64,000 nt of DNA from Microbulbifer sp. ALW1. GTDB lineage: Bacteria > Pseudomonadota > Gammaproteobacteria > Pseudomonadales > Cellvibrionaceae. Within the stretch, counting starts at the first letter, position 1. Every line of letters begins with the position of its first letter. Positions 17,854 through 28,706 of this stretch are shown here, one piece after another. Position numbers and translations under genes: made by a program. Below the pieces are notes generated by a model. The model did no database searches. It had not been told where the DNA came from and was given only the letters and a program-made list of their open reading frames with translations. The DNA lies in contig NZ_CP047569.1 in assembly GCF_009903625.1 (NCBI RefSeq), positions 82,001 through 146,000 on the forward strand, in the 5' to 3' direction.

Positions 17854-18909
17854 TTATTTGTTCGACGTAGTATCCGCGCCGAGGGCGCCGGTCAATTCGG
17901 TGAGGGGCCAGCGGGGGCGCACCTCGATATCCAGGTCAGCTCGCTGCCCTGCCTGCAGGCGCAGGCAGCCGGCATAGGCAATCATGGCGCCGTTGTCAGT
18001 GCAGAATTCGTGGCGCGGATAAAACACACTGCAACCGTCCTCTGCCAATCGCGCTTCCAGGCGCTGGCGCAGCAATTTGTTGGCGGAAACACCACCGGCT
18101 ATTACCAGGGTTTTGCGCTTGGCCTGCTTGAGTGCCCGGCGGCATTTGATCACCAGAGTGTCCACCACCGCCTCCTGAAAGGCCGCGGCAATATCGGCAC
18201 AGGTCTGATCGTCCGGCAGGCCGTCTTCCAGAGCGTGCTTCTGCACTGTAGTCAGGGTAAAGGTCTTCAGGCCGGAGAAACTGAAATCCAGTCCGGGCCT
18301 GTCGGTCATCGGCCGCGGGAAGGTAAAACGCAGCGGATCGCCCTGCTCCGCCAGAGCCGCCAGGCGCGGGCCACCGGGGTAGTCGAGATCGAGCATCTTG
18401 GCGGCTTTGTCGAAGGCCTCACCGGCGGCGTCGTCGAGAGACTCACCGAGCAACTCGTACTGGCCGAGCCCCTGCACATCCACCAACTGGGTATGACCAC
18501 CGGATACCAGTAGCGCCACAAAGGGAAACTCTGGTGGCTGCTCTTCCAGCATCGGGGCCAGTAAATGCCCCTCCATATGGTGCACACCGATGGCGGGCAC
18601 TCCCCAGCCGTAGGCAATGGCGCGACCGGCACAGGCGCCCACCATTAGCGCGCCGATCAGACCGGGGCCGGCGGTATAGGCGACGCCGTCGATATCTGCG
18701 GCTTCGGTGTTGCTCTGCGCCATCACTTCACGGATCAGCGGCAGCAATTTGCGCACGTGATCGCGACTGGCCAGTTCCGGCACCACTCCGCCGTAATCCG
18801 CGTGCAGCTTCACCTGGCTGTAAAGTGTGTGACCCAGCAGCCCCTGCTCACTGTCGTACAGGGCGACGCCGGTTTCGTCGCAAGATGTTTCTATTCCGAG
18901 TACTCGCAC
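17854..18909 (-). CDS. tsaD: tRNA N6-adenosine threonylcarbamoyltransferase TsaD
   Basis: TsaD makes the t6A37 modification of ANN-decoding tRNAs together with TsaB, TsaC and TsaE. The 351-residue protein has the N-terminal [17 protein letters not shown], the metal-binding [20 protein letters not shown], and the late [13 protein letters not shown] and [13 protein letters not shown]. It heads the tsaD-folB-folK unit and is divergent from rpsU across 329 bases that hold the rpsU promoter. Confidence 0.96.
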   Translation of the reverse strand: MRVLGIETSCDETGVALYDSEQGLLGHTLYSQVKLHADYGGVVPELASRDHVRKLLPLIREVMAQSNTEAADIDGVAYTAGPGLIGALMVGACAGRAIAYGWGVPAIGVHHMEGHLLAPMLEEQPPEFPFVALLVSGGHTQLVDVQGLGQYELLGESLDDAAGEAFDKAAKMLDLDYPGGPRLAALAEQGDPLRFTFPRPMTDRPGLDFSFSGLKTFTLTTVQKHALEDGLPDDQTCADIAAAFQEAVVDTLVIKCRRALKQAKRKTLVIAGGVSANKLLRQRLEARLAEDGCSVFYPRHEFCTDNGAMIAYAGCLRLQAGQRADLDIEVRPRWPLTELTGALGADTTSNK

Positions 18910-19082
18910 GGCGCTCGTTAAACCCTCAATCTAAGATGTATTGGCTCGTCTTTCAGTGCCCATTGCGCCCCAAAGAGCAGAAAACCGGTCATTTGACCGC
19001 TGCTGATGGACTTGCAGGGGCGCTATCATACTCTGTAGCCCCACGAGGCCCTAGAGGCATCCGCGGATTGCACCGGCAAGGC

Positions 19083-19111
19083 TTGCGAAGGCCTGATCAT
19101 CTGTATAGAAT
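19083..19111 (+). promoter_or_regulatory. Probable rpsU promoter
   Basis: TTGCGA (19083-19088), a 17-base spacer and TAGAAT (19106-19111) form a good sigma-70 promoter about 128 bases before the rpsU start. The rest of the 18910-19238 gap holds a CGGTCATTTGACCG palindrome but no gene. Confidence 0.55.
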
Positions 19112-19238
19112 TTGCGCCCTCGCTGTGAACCGGCCTCCGGATTGCACTCCGCGAGATGAGCAATTTGCCGGAAGGCCACCGCCAGAAACCCCTGTATTTG
19201 GGCACTGGCAGAGAGAAACAAATTTTACAGGTAATCTA

Positions 19239-19454
19239 ATGCCCTCAGTACGCATCAAAGACAACGAACCATTTGACATCGCCCTGCGCCGTTTCAAGCG
19301 CTCCTGCGAGAAAGCCGGTGTACTTTCCGAAGTACGTCGTCGCGAGTTCTACGAGAAGCCCACTTCCGTACGCAAGCGCAAGGCTGCCGCTGCTGTTAAG
19401 CGTCACGCCAAGAAAATGCAGCGCGAAAACCGCAAGTTCCAGCGTCTCTACTGA
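19239..19454 (+). CDS. rpsU: Small ribosomal subunit protein bS21
   Basis: The 71-residue, strongly basic protein starts [20 protein letters not shown], identical in pattern and length to E. coli bS21. The frame stays open far upstream, but family length fixes the ATG at 19239. bS21 is on the 30S platform and aids mRNA binding during initiation. It heads the classic macromolecular synthesis block; a terminator after it separates its expression from yqeY-dnaG-rpoD. Confidence 0.97.
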   Translation: MPSVRIKDNEPFDIALRRFKRSCEKAGVLSEVRRREFYEKPTSVRKRKAAAAVKRHAKKMQRENRKFQRLY

Positions 19455-19522
19455 GTTCGAGGCTCTAACCGAGCCCTCTCTCTCGCTCACAGCACGCTGA
19501 TGCGAACGCGGTTCGCAACAAG

Positions 19523-19556
19523 ACGGCGCCCGAGGTTTCTCGCGCGCCGTTTTTTT
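19523..19556 (+). terminator. Terminator after rpsU
   Basis: A 7-bp GC stem (19523-19529 with 19544-19550), with a possible inner CGAG/CTCG pairing, precedes seven T residues. A perfect small hairpin (19501-19517) lies just before it. This is the intrinsic terminator that limits read-through from rpsU to dnaG. Confidence 0.85.
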
Positions 19557-19656
19557 ATTGCCCGGATCCGAGCAACCGGGCCTTGCCAATTCTCCCCGAT
19601 CCCCCATTATTGGCCTCTGTTTACCCAACCACAGTAATCGACCACCGGACGAACCC

Positions 19657-20100
19657 ATGAGCACCCTCAAGGAAACCCTGACTACCGCCACCAAAGATGC
19701 CATGAAGGCCCGTGACAAAGGGCGCCTGGCCACCCTGCGGCTGATCAATGCCGAGATCAAGCGCGTGGAAGTCGACGAACGCATCGAACTGGATGATGCC
19801 CGCATCCTGGCCCTGCTGGACAAGATGACCAAGCAGCGCCGCGACTCCATCGCCCAGTACGAAAAAGCCGGTCGCCCGGAGCTGGCCGCAGTGGAACAGC
19901 AGGAAATTGACGTCATCCAGGAATACCTGCCGGAGCAATTGAGCGAAGCGGAGATCCAGGAGATCGTCACCGCGGCGGTGAAGGAGACCGGCGCGGTGAG
20001 CATGGCGGACATGGGCAAGGTGATGGCACTGGTAAAACCCCAGGTGCAGGGCCGCGCCGATATGGGCGCCGTCAGCAAGCTGGTCAAAGCGGCCTTCTAA
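19657..20100 (+). CDS. GatB/YqeY domain protein
   Basis: A 147-residue YqeY protein, related to the tail domain of the GatB subunit of Asp/Glu-tRNA amidotransferase; it is a stand-alone protein found between rpsU and dnaG in many Gram-negatives. Conserved parts are LRLINAEIKRVEVDER, QYEKAGRPELAAVEQQEI and the C-terminal MGKVMALVKPQVQGRADM. A role in tRNA-dependent amidation is supposed but unproven. The ATG at 19657 gives the usual length although the frame is open upstream. Confidence 0.93.
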   Translation: MSTLKETLTTATKDAMKARDKGRLATLRLINAEIKRVEVDERIELDDARILALLDKMTKQRRDSIAQYEKAGRPELAAVEQQEIDVIQEYLPEQLSEAEIQEIVTAAVKETGAVSMADMGKVMALVKPQVQGRADMGAVSKLVKAAF

Positions 20101-20123
20101 AGGCTGCGTGTTAAGAGCCCCCT

Positions 20124-22160
20124 ATGGCAGGAAAGATTCCCCAGTACTTTATCGACGACCTGTTGGCCCGTGCCGACATAGTTCCGGTCGTCGATAGCCG
20201 GGTAAAACTGCGCAAAACCGGGAAAAACTATTCCGCCTGCTGTCCATTTCACGATGAAAAAACGCCATCCTTCAGCGTAAGTCCCGACAAACAGTTCTAC
20301 TACTGCTTCGGCTGCGGTGCCAGCGGCAATGCCGTTGGCTTCCTGATGGAATACGACCGCCTGCCGTTTCCGGAAGCGGTGGAAAAACTGGCCGCCAGTC
20401 TCGGGCTTGAAGTCCCCCGCGAACAGCTGGCGCCAGGGCAGCTCAAACGCCAGCAGGAAAGCCAGTCGCTTTACCAGCTGACGGAAAAAGCCGCCGACTA
20501 CTACCGGGAAAAACTGAAGGACCACAAGGTCTCTACCCCCGCCATCACCTACCTGAAAAACCGTGGCCTTTCCGGCGCCGTGGCCAAGGAGTTCGGCATC
20601 GGCCTGGCGCCGCCCGGGTGGGACAATCTGCTCAACCATCTCGGCACCAGTTCCGAGAAAGCGGAACAGCTGGAACTGGCGGGCCTCGCGATCCGCCGCA
20701 CCGACAGTGACGGCAATCCGGGAAAGAACGAACCGGGCAAGCGCCATCACTACGACCGCTTCCGCAACCGCATCATGTTCCCCATCCGCGATCAGCGCGG
20801 CCGCACCATTGCCTTCGGCGGAAGGGTACTGGGAGACGACAAACCCAAATACCTTAACTCCCCGGAAACCCCCATCTTCCACAAGGGCCGCGAACTCTAC
20901 GGCCTGTGGGAAGCCCGCCAGGCCAACCGCGAGCTCAAGCGGCTGATCGTGGTCGAGGGTTATATGGACGTCGTGGCCCTGGCCCAGTTCGGCATCCGCT
21001 GCGCCGTCGCCACCCTCGGCACCGCCTGCGGTGAGGACCACATACAGCTGGCCTTCCGCCACACCGGGGAAATCGTATTCTGTTTCGATGGCGACAAGGC
21101 CGGCCGCACCGCCGCCCGCCGCGCTCTGGAGTCGGCCCTGCCGCACATGCAGGATGGCCGCAGCCTGCGCTTCCTGTTGCTGCCGGAAGGGGAAGACCCC
21201 GATACCCTGGTGCGCCAGATCGGCGGCGAGCGCTTCGACCAACTGATCGACGAGCAGGGCCGCCCACTGGAAGATTTCCTGTTCGATCTGGTAGGCGAAG
21301 GCATCAACATCCAGACCATGGACGGCCGCGCGCGCCTGTCCAAGGCCGCCGCTCCACTGCTCGACATGTTGCCGGCCGGCGTCTACCGCCAGCTGATGTT
21401 CCAGCAACTGGCACGACGTACCGGCCTCGAACAGGACATGCTGGAAGAGATCATCGCCGCGGAAAAAGCCCGCGCCGCAGAACTCAACCGCCAGGCCCAG
21501 CCGGCCCCAGCACCCGCGCCGAAACCTGTGACAAAACCCACTGGGGCGCCAAGCAGCGCGGGAGAATTCCAGGCCCCCAGCTATGGCGAGGAAACACCGC
21601 CCCCAGAAGCCTACGATGGCCCACCGCCAGGTTTTGAATACGGTGAACAAGACTACGGCCACGAGCCACCGGAATACCACGAAGACAGCGGGCAGCCCCA
21701 CGAAGCACCGCGCCGGCGCAGCGGCCAGTACCGCCTGCCCGCCGAGCGCATGCTGATCGCGCTGCTGCTGCACCACCCTCAGCTGGCAACGCTGATCGAC
21801 GACAACGCGCAATATCGCAACAGTAACGACGCCGATTTACAGCTGTTCGGCGAAATTCTTCAGGTTCTGCATAAAAACCCGGCCCTTAACAGCAACCAGC
21901 TGTTCGGCCGCCTGATGAACCTGGAAAGCAAAGATGCCCGCGAGCTGCTGCCGCGCCTGGCCATGAGCCACCCCATCGTGGGCGGGCAGGGTCAGGGGAT
22001 GGAATACGACCCCCAGACCGAATTCAGCGACTGCCTGCGCAACCTGGAGCTGGCGGCGGAAAGACAGCGCAAACGGGGACTGGTGGATCAGCTGAAGAGC
22101 AACGGCAATCAGCTCAGTGCGGAACAGCTGGCGTTGCTGGCACAATTTCGCCGCAAATAG
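20124..22160 (+). CDS. dnaG: DNA primase DnaG
   Basis: DnaG synthesises RNA primers at the replication fork. The 678-residue protein has the CHC2 zinc finger (C40, H43, C61, C64), the primase core, the Toprim domain with VVEGYMDVVALAQFG and CFDGDKAGRTAA, and the DnaB-binding C-terminus (about 540-678). It is about 100 residues longer than E. coli DnaG because of a Pro/Glu/Tyr-rich linker (about 455-530) between the core and the helicase-binding domain. It starts 24 bases after yqeY. Confidence 0.96.
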   Translation: MAGKIPQYFIDDLLARADIVPVVDSRVKLRKTGKNYSACCPFHDEKTPSFSVSPDKQFYYCFGCGASGNAVGFLMEYDRLPFPEAVEKLAASLGLEVPREQLAPGQLKRQQESQSLYQLTEKAADYYREKLKDHKVSTPAITYLKNRGLSGAVAKEFGIGLAPPGWDNLLNHLGTSSEKAEQLELAGLAIRRTDSDGNPGKNEPGKRHHYDRFRNRIMFPIRDQRGRTIAFGGRVLGDDKPKYLNSPETPIFHKGRELYGLWEARQANRELKRLIVVEGYMDVVALAQFGIRCAVATLGTACGEDHIQLAFRHTGEIVFCFDGDKAGRTAARRALESALPHMQDGRSLRFLLLPEGEDPDTLVRQIGGERFDQLIDEQGRPLEDFLFDLVGEGINIQTMDGRARLSKAAAPLLDMLPAGVYRQLMFQQLARRTGLEQDMLEEIIAAEKARAAELNRQAQPAPAPAPKPVTKPTGAPSSAGEFQAPSYGEETPPPEAYDGPPPGFEYGEQDYGHEPPEYHEDSGQPHEAPRRRSGQYRLPAERMLIALLLHHPQLATLIDDNAQYRNSNDADLQLFGEILQVLHKNPALNSNQLFGRLMNLESKDARELLPRLAMSHPIVGGQGQGMEYDPQTEFSDCLRNLELAAERQRKRGLVDQLKSNGNQLSAEQLALLAQFRRK

Positions 22161-22327
22161 CGTTCGGCTGAAATCGAGGCAACGGGCGATCTTTAGCGTC
22201 AGCCAAGCTTTTTCACACAACCCCTTGAATTCCCCACTAACATCTCCATATACACTGACCCGCCGACCAAAGTCGGCGGGAATGCCTAAGACAAGCGCGC
22301 CCGGACACCCTGAACCACCAGCCTGCC

Positions 22328-22370
22328 TTGACAGTCACTGTGGTTATTGCTATCGCAGATACGTTATAAT
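22328..22370 (+). promoter_or_regulatory. Promoter elements upstream of rpoD
   Basis: The dnaG-rpoD gap holds a perfect TTGACA (22328-22333) and a perfect TATAAT (22365-22370), but 31 bases separate them, so they cannot act as one promoter; each may pair with a weaker partner. A 9-bp hairpin (22259-22280) upstream could be an RNA processing or termination site, as known between dnaG and rpoD in E. coli. Confidence 0.45.
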
Positions 22371-22429
22371 CCCGCGTCTTTGTCCAGACAAAAGTCCAGA
22401 CTTTCAATTCCCAGAATTCAGGGTTGTGC

Positions 22430-24307
<1,878 letters not shown>

Positions 24308-24313
24308 CCTGAA

Positions 24314-24341
24314 AAGCCCGGCAACGCCGGGCTTTTTTTAT
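24314..24341 (+). terminator. Terminator after rpoD
   Basis: A 9-bp perfect stem (24314-24322 with 24326-24334, core GCCCGGC) with a three-base loop and a run of T residues lies six bases after the rpoD stop. Confidence 0.95.
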
Positions 24342-24459
24342 GACATTTTATTGACACTTCACAAGCTAAGATCCGCTACAGCACCGTTCGAACCCGGTGC
24401 GATACACGCGCGAAAGCGCTCAAACTGAACCATCCAAGCTGAACGACCAAACCTAAACA

Positions 24460-24870
24460 ATGGGGCGCAAGAAACCAGCCATGCAAGACGAATTCGTCAA
24501 CAAACCTGGTAAAACCGGCATCTCCCGACTGATCGATGCCAGCGAATATTCTCGCCAGGGTCTGATCGCCACCTGGCGCAATGAAGCGGCTTTCCGCCAG
24601 GAAGTATCCCTCGCCATTTTCCTGATTCCCGCCGCCCTGTGGCTGGGCGAAACCGGCGTGGAGCGCGCGCTGCTGATCGGCGTGACCCTACTGGTGATGA
24701 TCGTCGAGCTACTCAACAGCGCCGTAGAGGCCGTGGTGGATCGCGTTGGGCCAGAGAAGCACCCGCTGTCCAAAATCGCCAAAGACACCGGCTCCGCCGC
24801 CGTGTCCATTTCCCTACTGATGTGGCTCACTACCTGGGGCTGCATCCTGCTGCCGCGCTGGATTGGCTGA
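24460..24870 (+). CDS. dgkA: Diacylglycerol kinase DgkA
   Basis: DgkA is a small inner-membrane trimer that phosphorylates diacylglycerol to phosphatidic acid for lipid recycling. The product (136 residues from ATG 24460, 129 from ATG 24481) shows the basic N-terminal amphipathic segment, three membrane helices and the signature ELLNSAVEAVVDRVG, followed by KIAKDTGSAAV. Neither start has a strong ribosome site. The stop is followed by two near-copies of its last codons (GATTGGCTGA/G), apparently a short tandem duplication. Confidence 0.92.
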   Translation: MGRKKPAMQDEFVNKPGKTGISRLIDASEYSRQGLIATWRNEAAFRQEVSLAIFLIPAALWLGETGVERALLIGVTLLVMIVELLNSAVEAVVDRVGPEKHPLSKIAKDTGSAAVSISLLMWLTTWGCILLPRWIG

Positions 24871-25090
24871 CACCGGATTGGCTGACCTTGATTGGCTGGC
24901 AATGGATTGACAGACAAGAGCCCCGCTTTATTACCCTCTCACTACAGCGCGGCATAGCCCGACAAAATTTGTGACCGCCGGGCACCAGGCCCGGCAACCC
25001 CCAGACTCTCGACCTAGACTTCCGGTACTGACGTACCAATTGGGCCCACAATGGATGTGCGCCTGACGAATAAGACTCAGGGACGGAACT

Positions 25091-27034
25091 ATGTCGTACC
25101 CCCGCGCGGCTAGTGCGTTTAACGCCGGCGCCCCCGCTCTGCGTATCACCGCATTTGGCCCCACACTTCCAGCTCTCATCGTCGCCCTGCCAGTTTGTCT
25201 GGCCCCAACCACCGGCTATGGGCAGATACTGTTTGGCAGTGAAGACAACCACTACACCCTGAACAGCGACAACCGCGCCAATATCGACAGCGGTCAACGG
25301 ATCGACGGTGGCGCGGGCAATGACCGCCTGAGCATCCAGGGAGTCTCGCTGAGTAACCCATCGAGACTACAGCAGTGGGAGACCATCTCGCTCGAACACT
25401 CCGCCGACCTCACACTGGATTCCAGCCTGGTACTTGGCGGCAGCGATGCCCTGCCGGGACTCCTGGAAATCGATTCCAGCAGCCGGCTGCTGCTGCCCTA
25501 CTTCAGCGCCGGCATAGTGCCCGGTAATGGCCAGCCTCTCTCCGTGATCAATCACGGTGTGATCAACATGAGTGGCAACAACACCGCCAACAGCCTGCTG
25601 ATCCGGGGCGACTACACCGGCAGCGGCAGTATTCTCATGGACATGGTGGCCGGTGGTGACGACAGTCTCGCCGACCGCCTGATCATCAGCGGCGGGCGCG
25701 CCAGCGGCAGCACACAACTGCTATTCAACCGCCTCACGGGCAACGGAGCCGATACCGATAACGGCATCCTAGTAGTGGAAGCCCGCGACGGCGGCAGCAC
25801 CACAAACAGCGCTTTTTTTATGGACGGCTCAGTGTCCGCCGGCCCCTATGAATACTTCCTGTTCCGTGGCAGCCAGGATCCCGAAGACGCCAACAATTGG
25901 TACCTGCGATCCAACCTCCAACCCAGTAGTACTCCGGTTACACAGCCAGCTGACGCCCAGTCCGGTATCCGCTTCAGTAGCGTGGCTGATGATGCTTCAG
26001 TAGCGTCAGACGCCCAGGTATCTCTCGCTCCCTCTGAAGGGATTATTGCGGCCGCGCCGGAATCAGGGGCAGCCCCCATACCCATCTACCGCCCCGAAAT
26101 CCCGCTCTACGCCCAGGCCAAATCCCTCGCCCGCCTCAGCTCGTTACAAGAGATCGGCAGTTACCACAAACGCCGGGGTGAGCAGCGCAGCTGGTTTGAC
26201 GGCATCAATGACGACTGGCTGCGGGTCCACCATATGAGCGCCGACTACAACTGGAGCGGCGACATCGACAACCGCTTCGATGGCAGCATCACCGGTATTC
26301 AGCTCGGCACCAACCTCTGGTCCGGCCCCACCTGCACGGGCGGCGCTCGCGAAACCGGGCTGTTCGTCGGCAGTACCCGCGCCAGCGGTGATGTCAGTGG
26401 TTTCGCCCGCGGCTATAGCGACTACAGCTCGGGCCAGAATCAGCTCACCAGTCACCACATCGGCTTCTACTTCAACGACTACCGCCCGGACATGGGCTAT
26501 TTCGACTTCACCGCCAAAGTCGCCCACCTCACACTGGAAAGCCGCTCGTCCCGGGGAATCGGTGACACCATCAGCGGCCCGCAGCTGACCCTGTCTGTGG
26601 AAAAGGGCTTCACCTGGCAGGCCGCGGAACACTTCAACCTGGAACCACAACTGCAGGTCATCGCCAACTACAGCAACCTCAGTGCGTTTAACGACGGCAT
26701 CTCCTGGGTAGAGCCCGACATGACTCCGGAAGCCAACTTTCGCGCGGGGCTCAGAGGCTACAACACCGACACCGCCTGGTTTGACGGCAACCTTCGCGTC
26801 TATCTGTTTGGGAATGTCTGGCACACCCTCGGCGGCAACGACCAGTTACTCTTCGACGGCAACCTGCAGACCGATCTTGAGCGCCAGGCCACCTGGGGAG
26901 AATTCGGCGGCGGTGCCGTCCTGCTACAGAGCCAATACGGCAGCGCTTTTTTCAACTTGGGCTACCAGCGCTCCCTGGATGACCTCAACTGGTCCGGTGG
27001 CAGCGCCAGTCTGGGATTCAACTGGGCCTGGTAA
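25091..27034 (+). CDS. Autotransporter-like outer-membrane beta-barrel protein
   Basis: The 647-residue protein has a long N-terminal signal-like hydrophobic stretch (about 18-43), a passenger of about 330 residues rich in N/D/G/S repeats typical of beta-helices (NHYTLNSDNRANIDSGQR), then a linker and a C-terminal autotransporter-type barrel (about 385-647) whose last residue is Trp in GFNWAW, the usual outer-membrane signature. The conserved pre-barrel segment with QAKSLARLSSLQEIGSYHKR resembles pertactin-type barrel entry. No protease or adhesin motif is recognised in the short passenger, so its role is unknown. It is a single gene before the tRNA. Confidence 0.8.
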   Translation: MSYPRAASAFNAGAPALRITAFGPTLPALIVALPVCLAPTTGYGQILFGSEDNHYTLNSDNRANIDSGQRIDGGAGNDRLSIQGVSLSNPSRLQQWETISLEHSADLTLDSSLVLGGSDALPGLLEIDSSSRLLLPYFSAGIVPGNGQPLSVINHGVINMSGNNTANSLLIRGDYTGSGSILMDMVAGGDDSLADRLIISGGRASGSTQLLFNRLTGNGADTDNGILVVEARDGGSTTNSAFFMDGSVSAGPYEYFLFRGSQDPEDANNWYLRSNLQPSSTPVTQPADAQSGIRFSSVADDASVASDAQVSLAPSEGIIAAAPESGAAPIPIYRPEIPLYAQAKSLARLSSLQEIGSYHKRRGEQRSWFDGINDDWLRVHHMSADYNWSGDIDNRFDGSITGIQLGTNLWSGPTCTGGARETGLFVGSTRASGDVSGFARGYSDYSSGQNQLTSHHIGFYFNDYRPDMGYFDFTAKVAHLTLESRSSRGIGDTISGPQLTLSVEKGFTWQAAEHFNLEPQLQVIANYSNLSAFNDGISWVEPDMTPEANFRAGLRGYNTDTAWFDGNLRVYLFGNVWHTLGGNDQLLFDGNLQTDLERQATWGEFGGGAVLLQSQYGSAFFNLGYQRSLDDLNWSGGSASLGFNWAW

Positions 27035-27129
27035 ACCCCGCAGCCCCGTACCTCAAAGCGTTGATTTAGCGGGAAAAATCGAGTACTTTGCCAACCCGCT
27101 CGCGCACTGCCGCAAGCACCTTTCTGTGG

Positions 27130-27206
27130 GGGCCTTTAGCTCAGTTGGTTAGAGCATCCGACTCATAATCGGCAGGTCCTGGGTTCAAGTCCCGGAAGGC
27201 CCACCA
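27130..27206 (+). tRNA. tRNA with CAT anticodon (probably Ile2, else elongator Met)
   Basis: A 77-base cloverleaf: acceptor GGGCCTT pairs with AAGGCCC, D arm GCTC-GAGC, anticodon loop CTCATAA with CAT at 27164-27166, T loop TTCAAGT, and an encoded CCA end. The GACTCATAATC anticodon arm and the GGGCC acceptor resemble E. coli ileX, whose C34 becomes lysidine, more than elongator tRNA-Met. The first pair of the anticodon stem is a T-C mismatch. Its 3' end is the attachment site of the adjoining element, which regenerates an intact tRNA. Confidence 0.9.
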
Positions 27207-27307
27207 ACTTACAACCTCAGTAATTCTCAGCCTTTTCGCTACCCCGCGACAGGCTTAGCTTTCCAAGTTACCCTTAGTCTCAGCAAGTCTATTTGATGCC
27301 ACCAAAA

Positions 27308-27370
27308 CTGGGGGCATCTGGGGGTACATTTGGGGGCATCTGGGTAAATCACGCCAAGTGATGCCCCCAG
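27308..27370. repeat. Left arm-type repeats of the element
   Basis: Three direct copies of a motif near YTGGGGGYAYMT (27308-27317, 27318-27329, 27330-27341) and one inverted copy (27360-27370) lie between the tRNA and the integrase gene. Two direct copies occur at the right end (33147-33170). This layout matches arm sites bound by the N-terminal domain of tyrosine integrases. Confidence 0.6.
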
Positions 27371-27407
27371 AATCGGCTGGAGCCCCCGCCGCTTAAGGGA
27401 TAGAGCC

Positions 27408-28658
27408 ATGCCGTTGACGGAACTTCAGGTTAAACAGGCCAAACCAAAAGATCGGGATTACAAGCTATCCGACGAGCGGGGGATGCATCTTCTTGTGAAG
27501 AAGACTGGCGCAAAGTACTGGCGCCTGAAGTATCGCCACCCCCACACCAAGAAAGAGCGCCAGTTAGCTCTAGGGGTATACCCCGAAACAAGCCTTAAAC
27601 GCGCCCGCAAAATGCGAGACGAAGCACGCCAGCTTTTACTAGAAGGCATAGATCCCTCCGACAACCGTAAAGCCCGCCAGGCTGAAAGCCAGACTGCTGC
27701 CACCAATACTTTCGAAACTCTAGCCCGCGACTGGTTTACGACAAGGATGGGGGACAAATCGGAAAGTCATCGCAAACGGACTCTCCGCTTGTTAGAGCGC
27801 GACCTGTTCCCCTACTTGGGGAATCGCCCCATTGCAGAAATCTCCCCTCCGGAACTTTTGATCATCCTCAAAAGGATCGAGGATCGCGGTGCGATTGAGA
27901 CTGCCAAACGGGCGAAACAAATTGCGAGCATGGTATTCCGTTTCGCCATTGCGGGCGGTCGAGCCACTAATGACCCAAGCGCCTTAATTGGCGCTCAGCT
28001 TCAGCCGACCCAGACCCGACACTTCCCGACCATCACGAACCCCGCAGACGTGGGCAGACTGCTGGTCGCTATCGACGGCTACCAAGGCACCCCCACAGTA
28101 CGCGCCGCGTTGAAACTTTCCCCTTTGCTCTTTTGCCGGCCCGGCGAGTTACGCGCGCTTGAATGGGGCGAGATCAATTGGGAAGACCGGCGCATCGAAA
28201 TACCCGCGGCAAAGATGAAGATGCGCCATCCTCACATAATCCCCCTAGCGAACCAGTCCTTGGCGGTTCTACGCGAACTGAAGCCCCTCACAGGCCGCTT
28301 CCGTTACGTTTTCCCGTCTCCAAAAGGAGCGAGTAGGTGGATGTCGGAAAACGCCGTACGAACGGCCCTGCGCAACCTCGGCTACACCAATGAGCAGATT
28401 ACTCCCCACGGATTTCGAGCTATGGCGCGTACGCTATTGGATGAGGTACTTAATCAGCGTGTCGAGTGGATTGAACATCAGCTCGCCCACTCAGTTAAGG
28501 ACGCCAATGGAACCGCCTACAACCGCACCAAACATCTCCCACAACGTAAAGACATGATGCAGCGCTGGGCAAATTACCTTGACGATCTAAGGGCCCAGGC
28601 CAGTGCCTCCAATGTAATCATGGGCTCCTTCCGACAACCGCAGCCTGAGAAAACCTGA
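27408..28658 (+). CDS. P4-type tyrosine integrase
   Basis: The 416-residue recombinase has the N-terminal DUF4102 arm-binding domain (MPLTELQVKQAKPKDRDYKL... GMHLLVKKTGAKYW), a core-binding SAM-like domain (about 95-190) and a tyrosine recombinase catalytic domain. Catalytic residues are visible: Arg in LLFCRPGELRALEW, His-x-x-Arg in TPHGFRA, His in EHQLAHSV and the nucleophile Tyr in GTAYNR. Such enzymes insert elements into tRNA 3' ends and excise them. The gene begins about 200 bases from the tRNA and is oriented away from it. Confidence 0.95.
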   Translation: MPLTELQVKQAKPKDRDYKLSDERGMHLLVKKTGAKYWRLKYRHPHTKKERQLALGVYPETSLKRARKMRDEARQLLLEGIDPSDNRKARQAESQTAATNTFETLARDWFTTRMGDKSESHRKRTLRLLERDLFPYLGNRPIAEISPPELLIILKRIEDRGAIETAKRAKQIASMVFRFAIAGGRATNDPSALIGAQLQPTQTRHFPTITNPADVGRLLVAIDGYQGTPTVRAALKLSPLLFCRPGELRALEWGEINWEDRRIEIPAAKMKMRHPHIIPLANQSLAVLRELKPLTGRFRYVFPSPKGASRWMSENAVRTALRNLGYTNEQITPHGFRAMARTLLDEVLNQRVEWIEHQLAHSVKDANGTAYNRTKHLPQRKDMMQRWANYLDDLRAQASASNVIMGSFRQPQPEKT

Positions 28659-28706
28659 GCTTTAGGATAGCGCTGCCTGCGAGGCTAACATCAAAAAGGG
28701 ATAGTG

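Noticed and set aside
18534..19454. A 306-codon reading of the rpsU frame
   Set aside because: The frame is open upstream by chance; only the last 71 codons match bS21.
20097..21812. A 571-codon open frame antisense to dnaG
   Set aside because: It mirrors the GC-rich codon positions of dnaG, has no domain and no ribosome site; the sense strand carries all DnaG motifs.
27130..27206. Initiator tRNA-fMet
   Set aside because: The first acceptor pair is G-C and the anticodon stem lacks the three G-C pairs of initiators.
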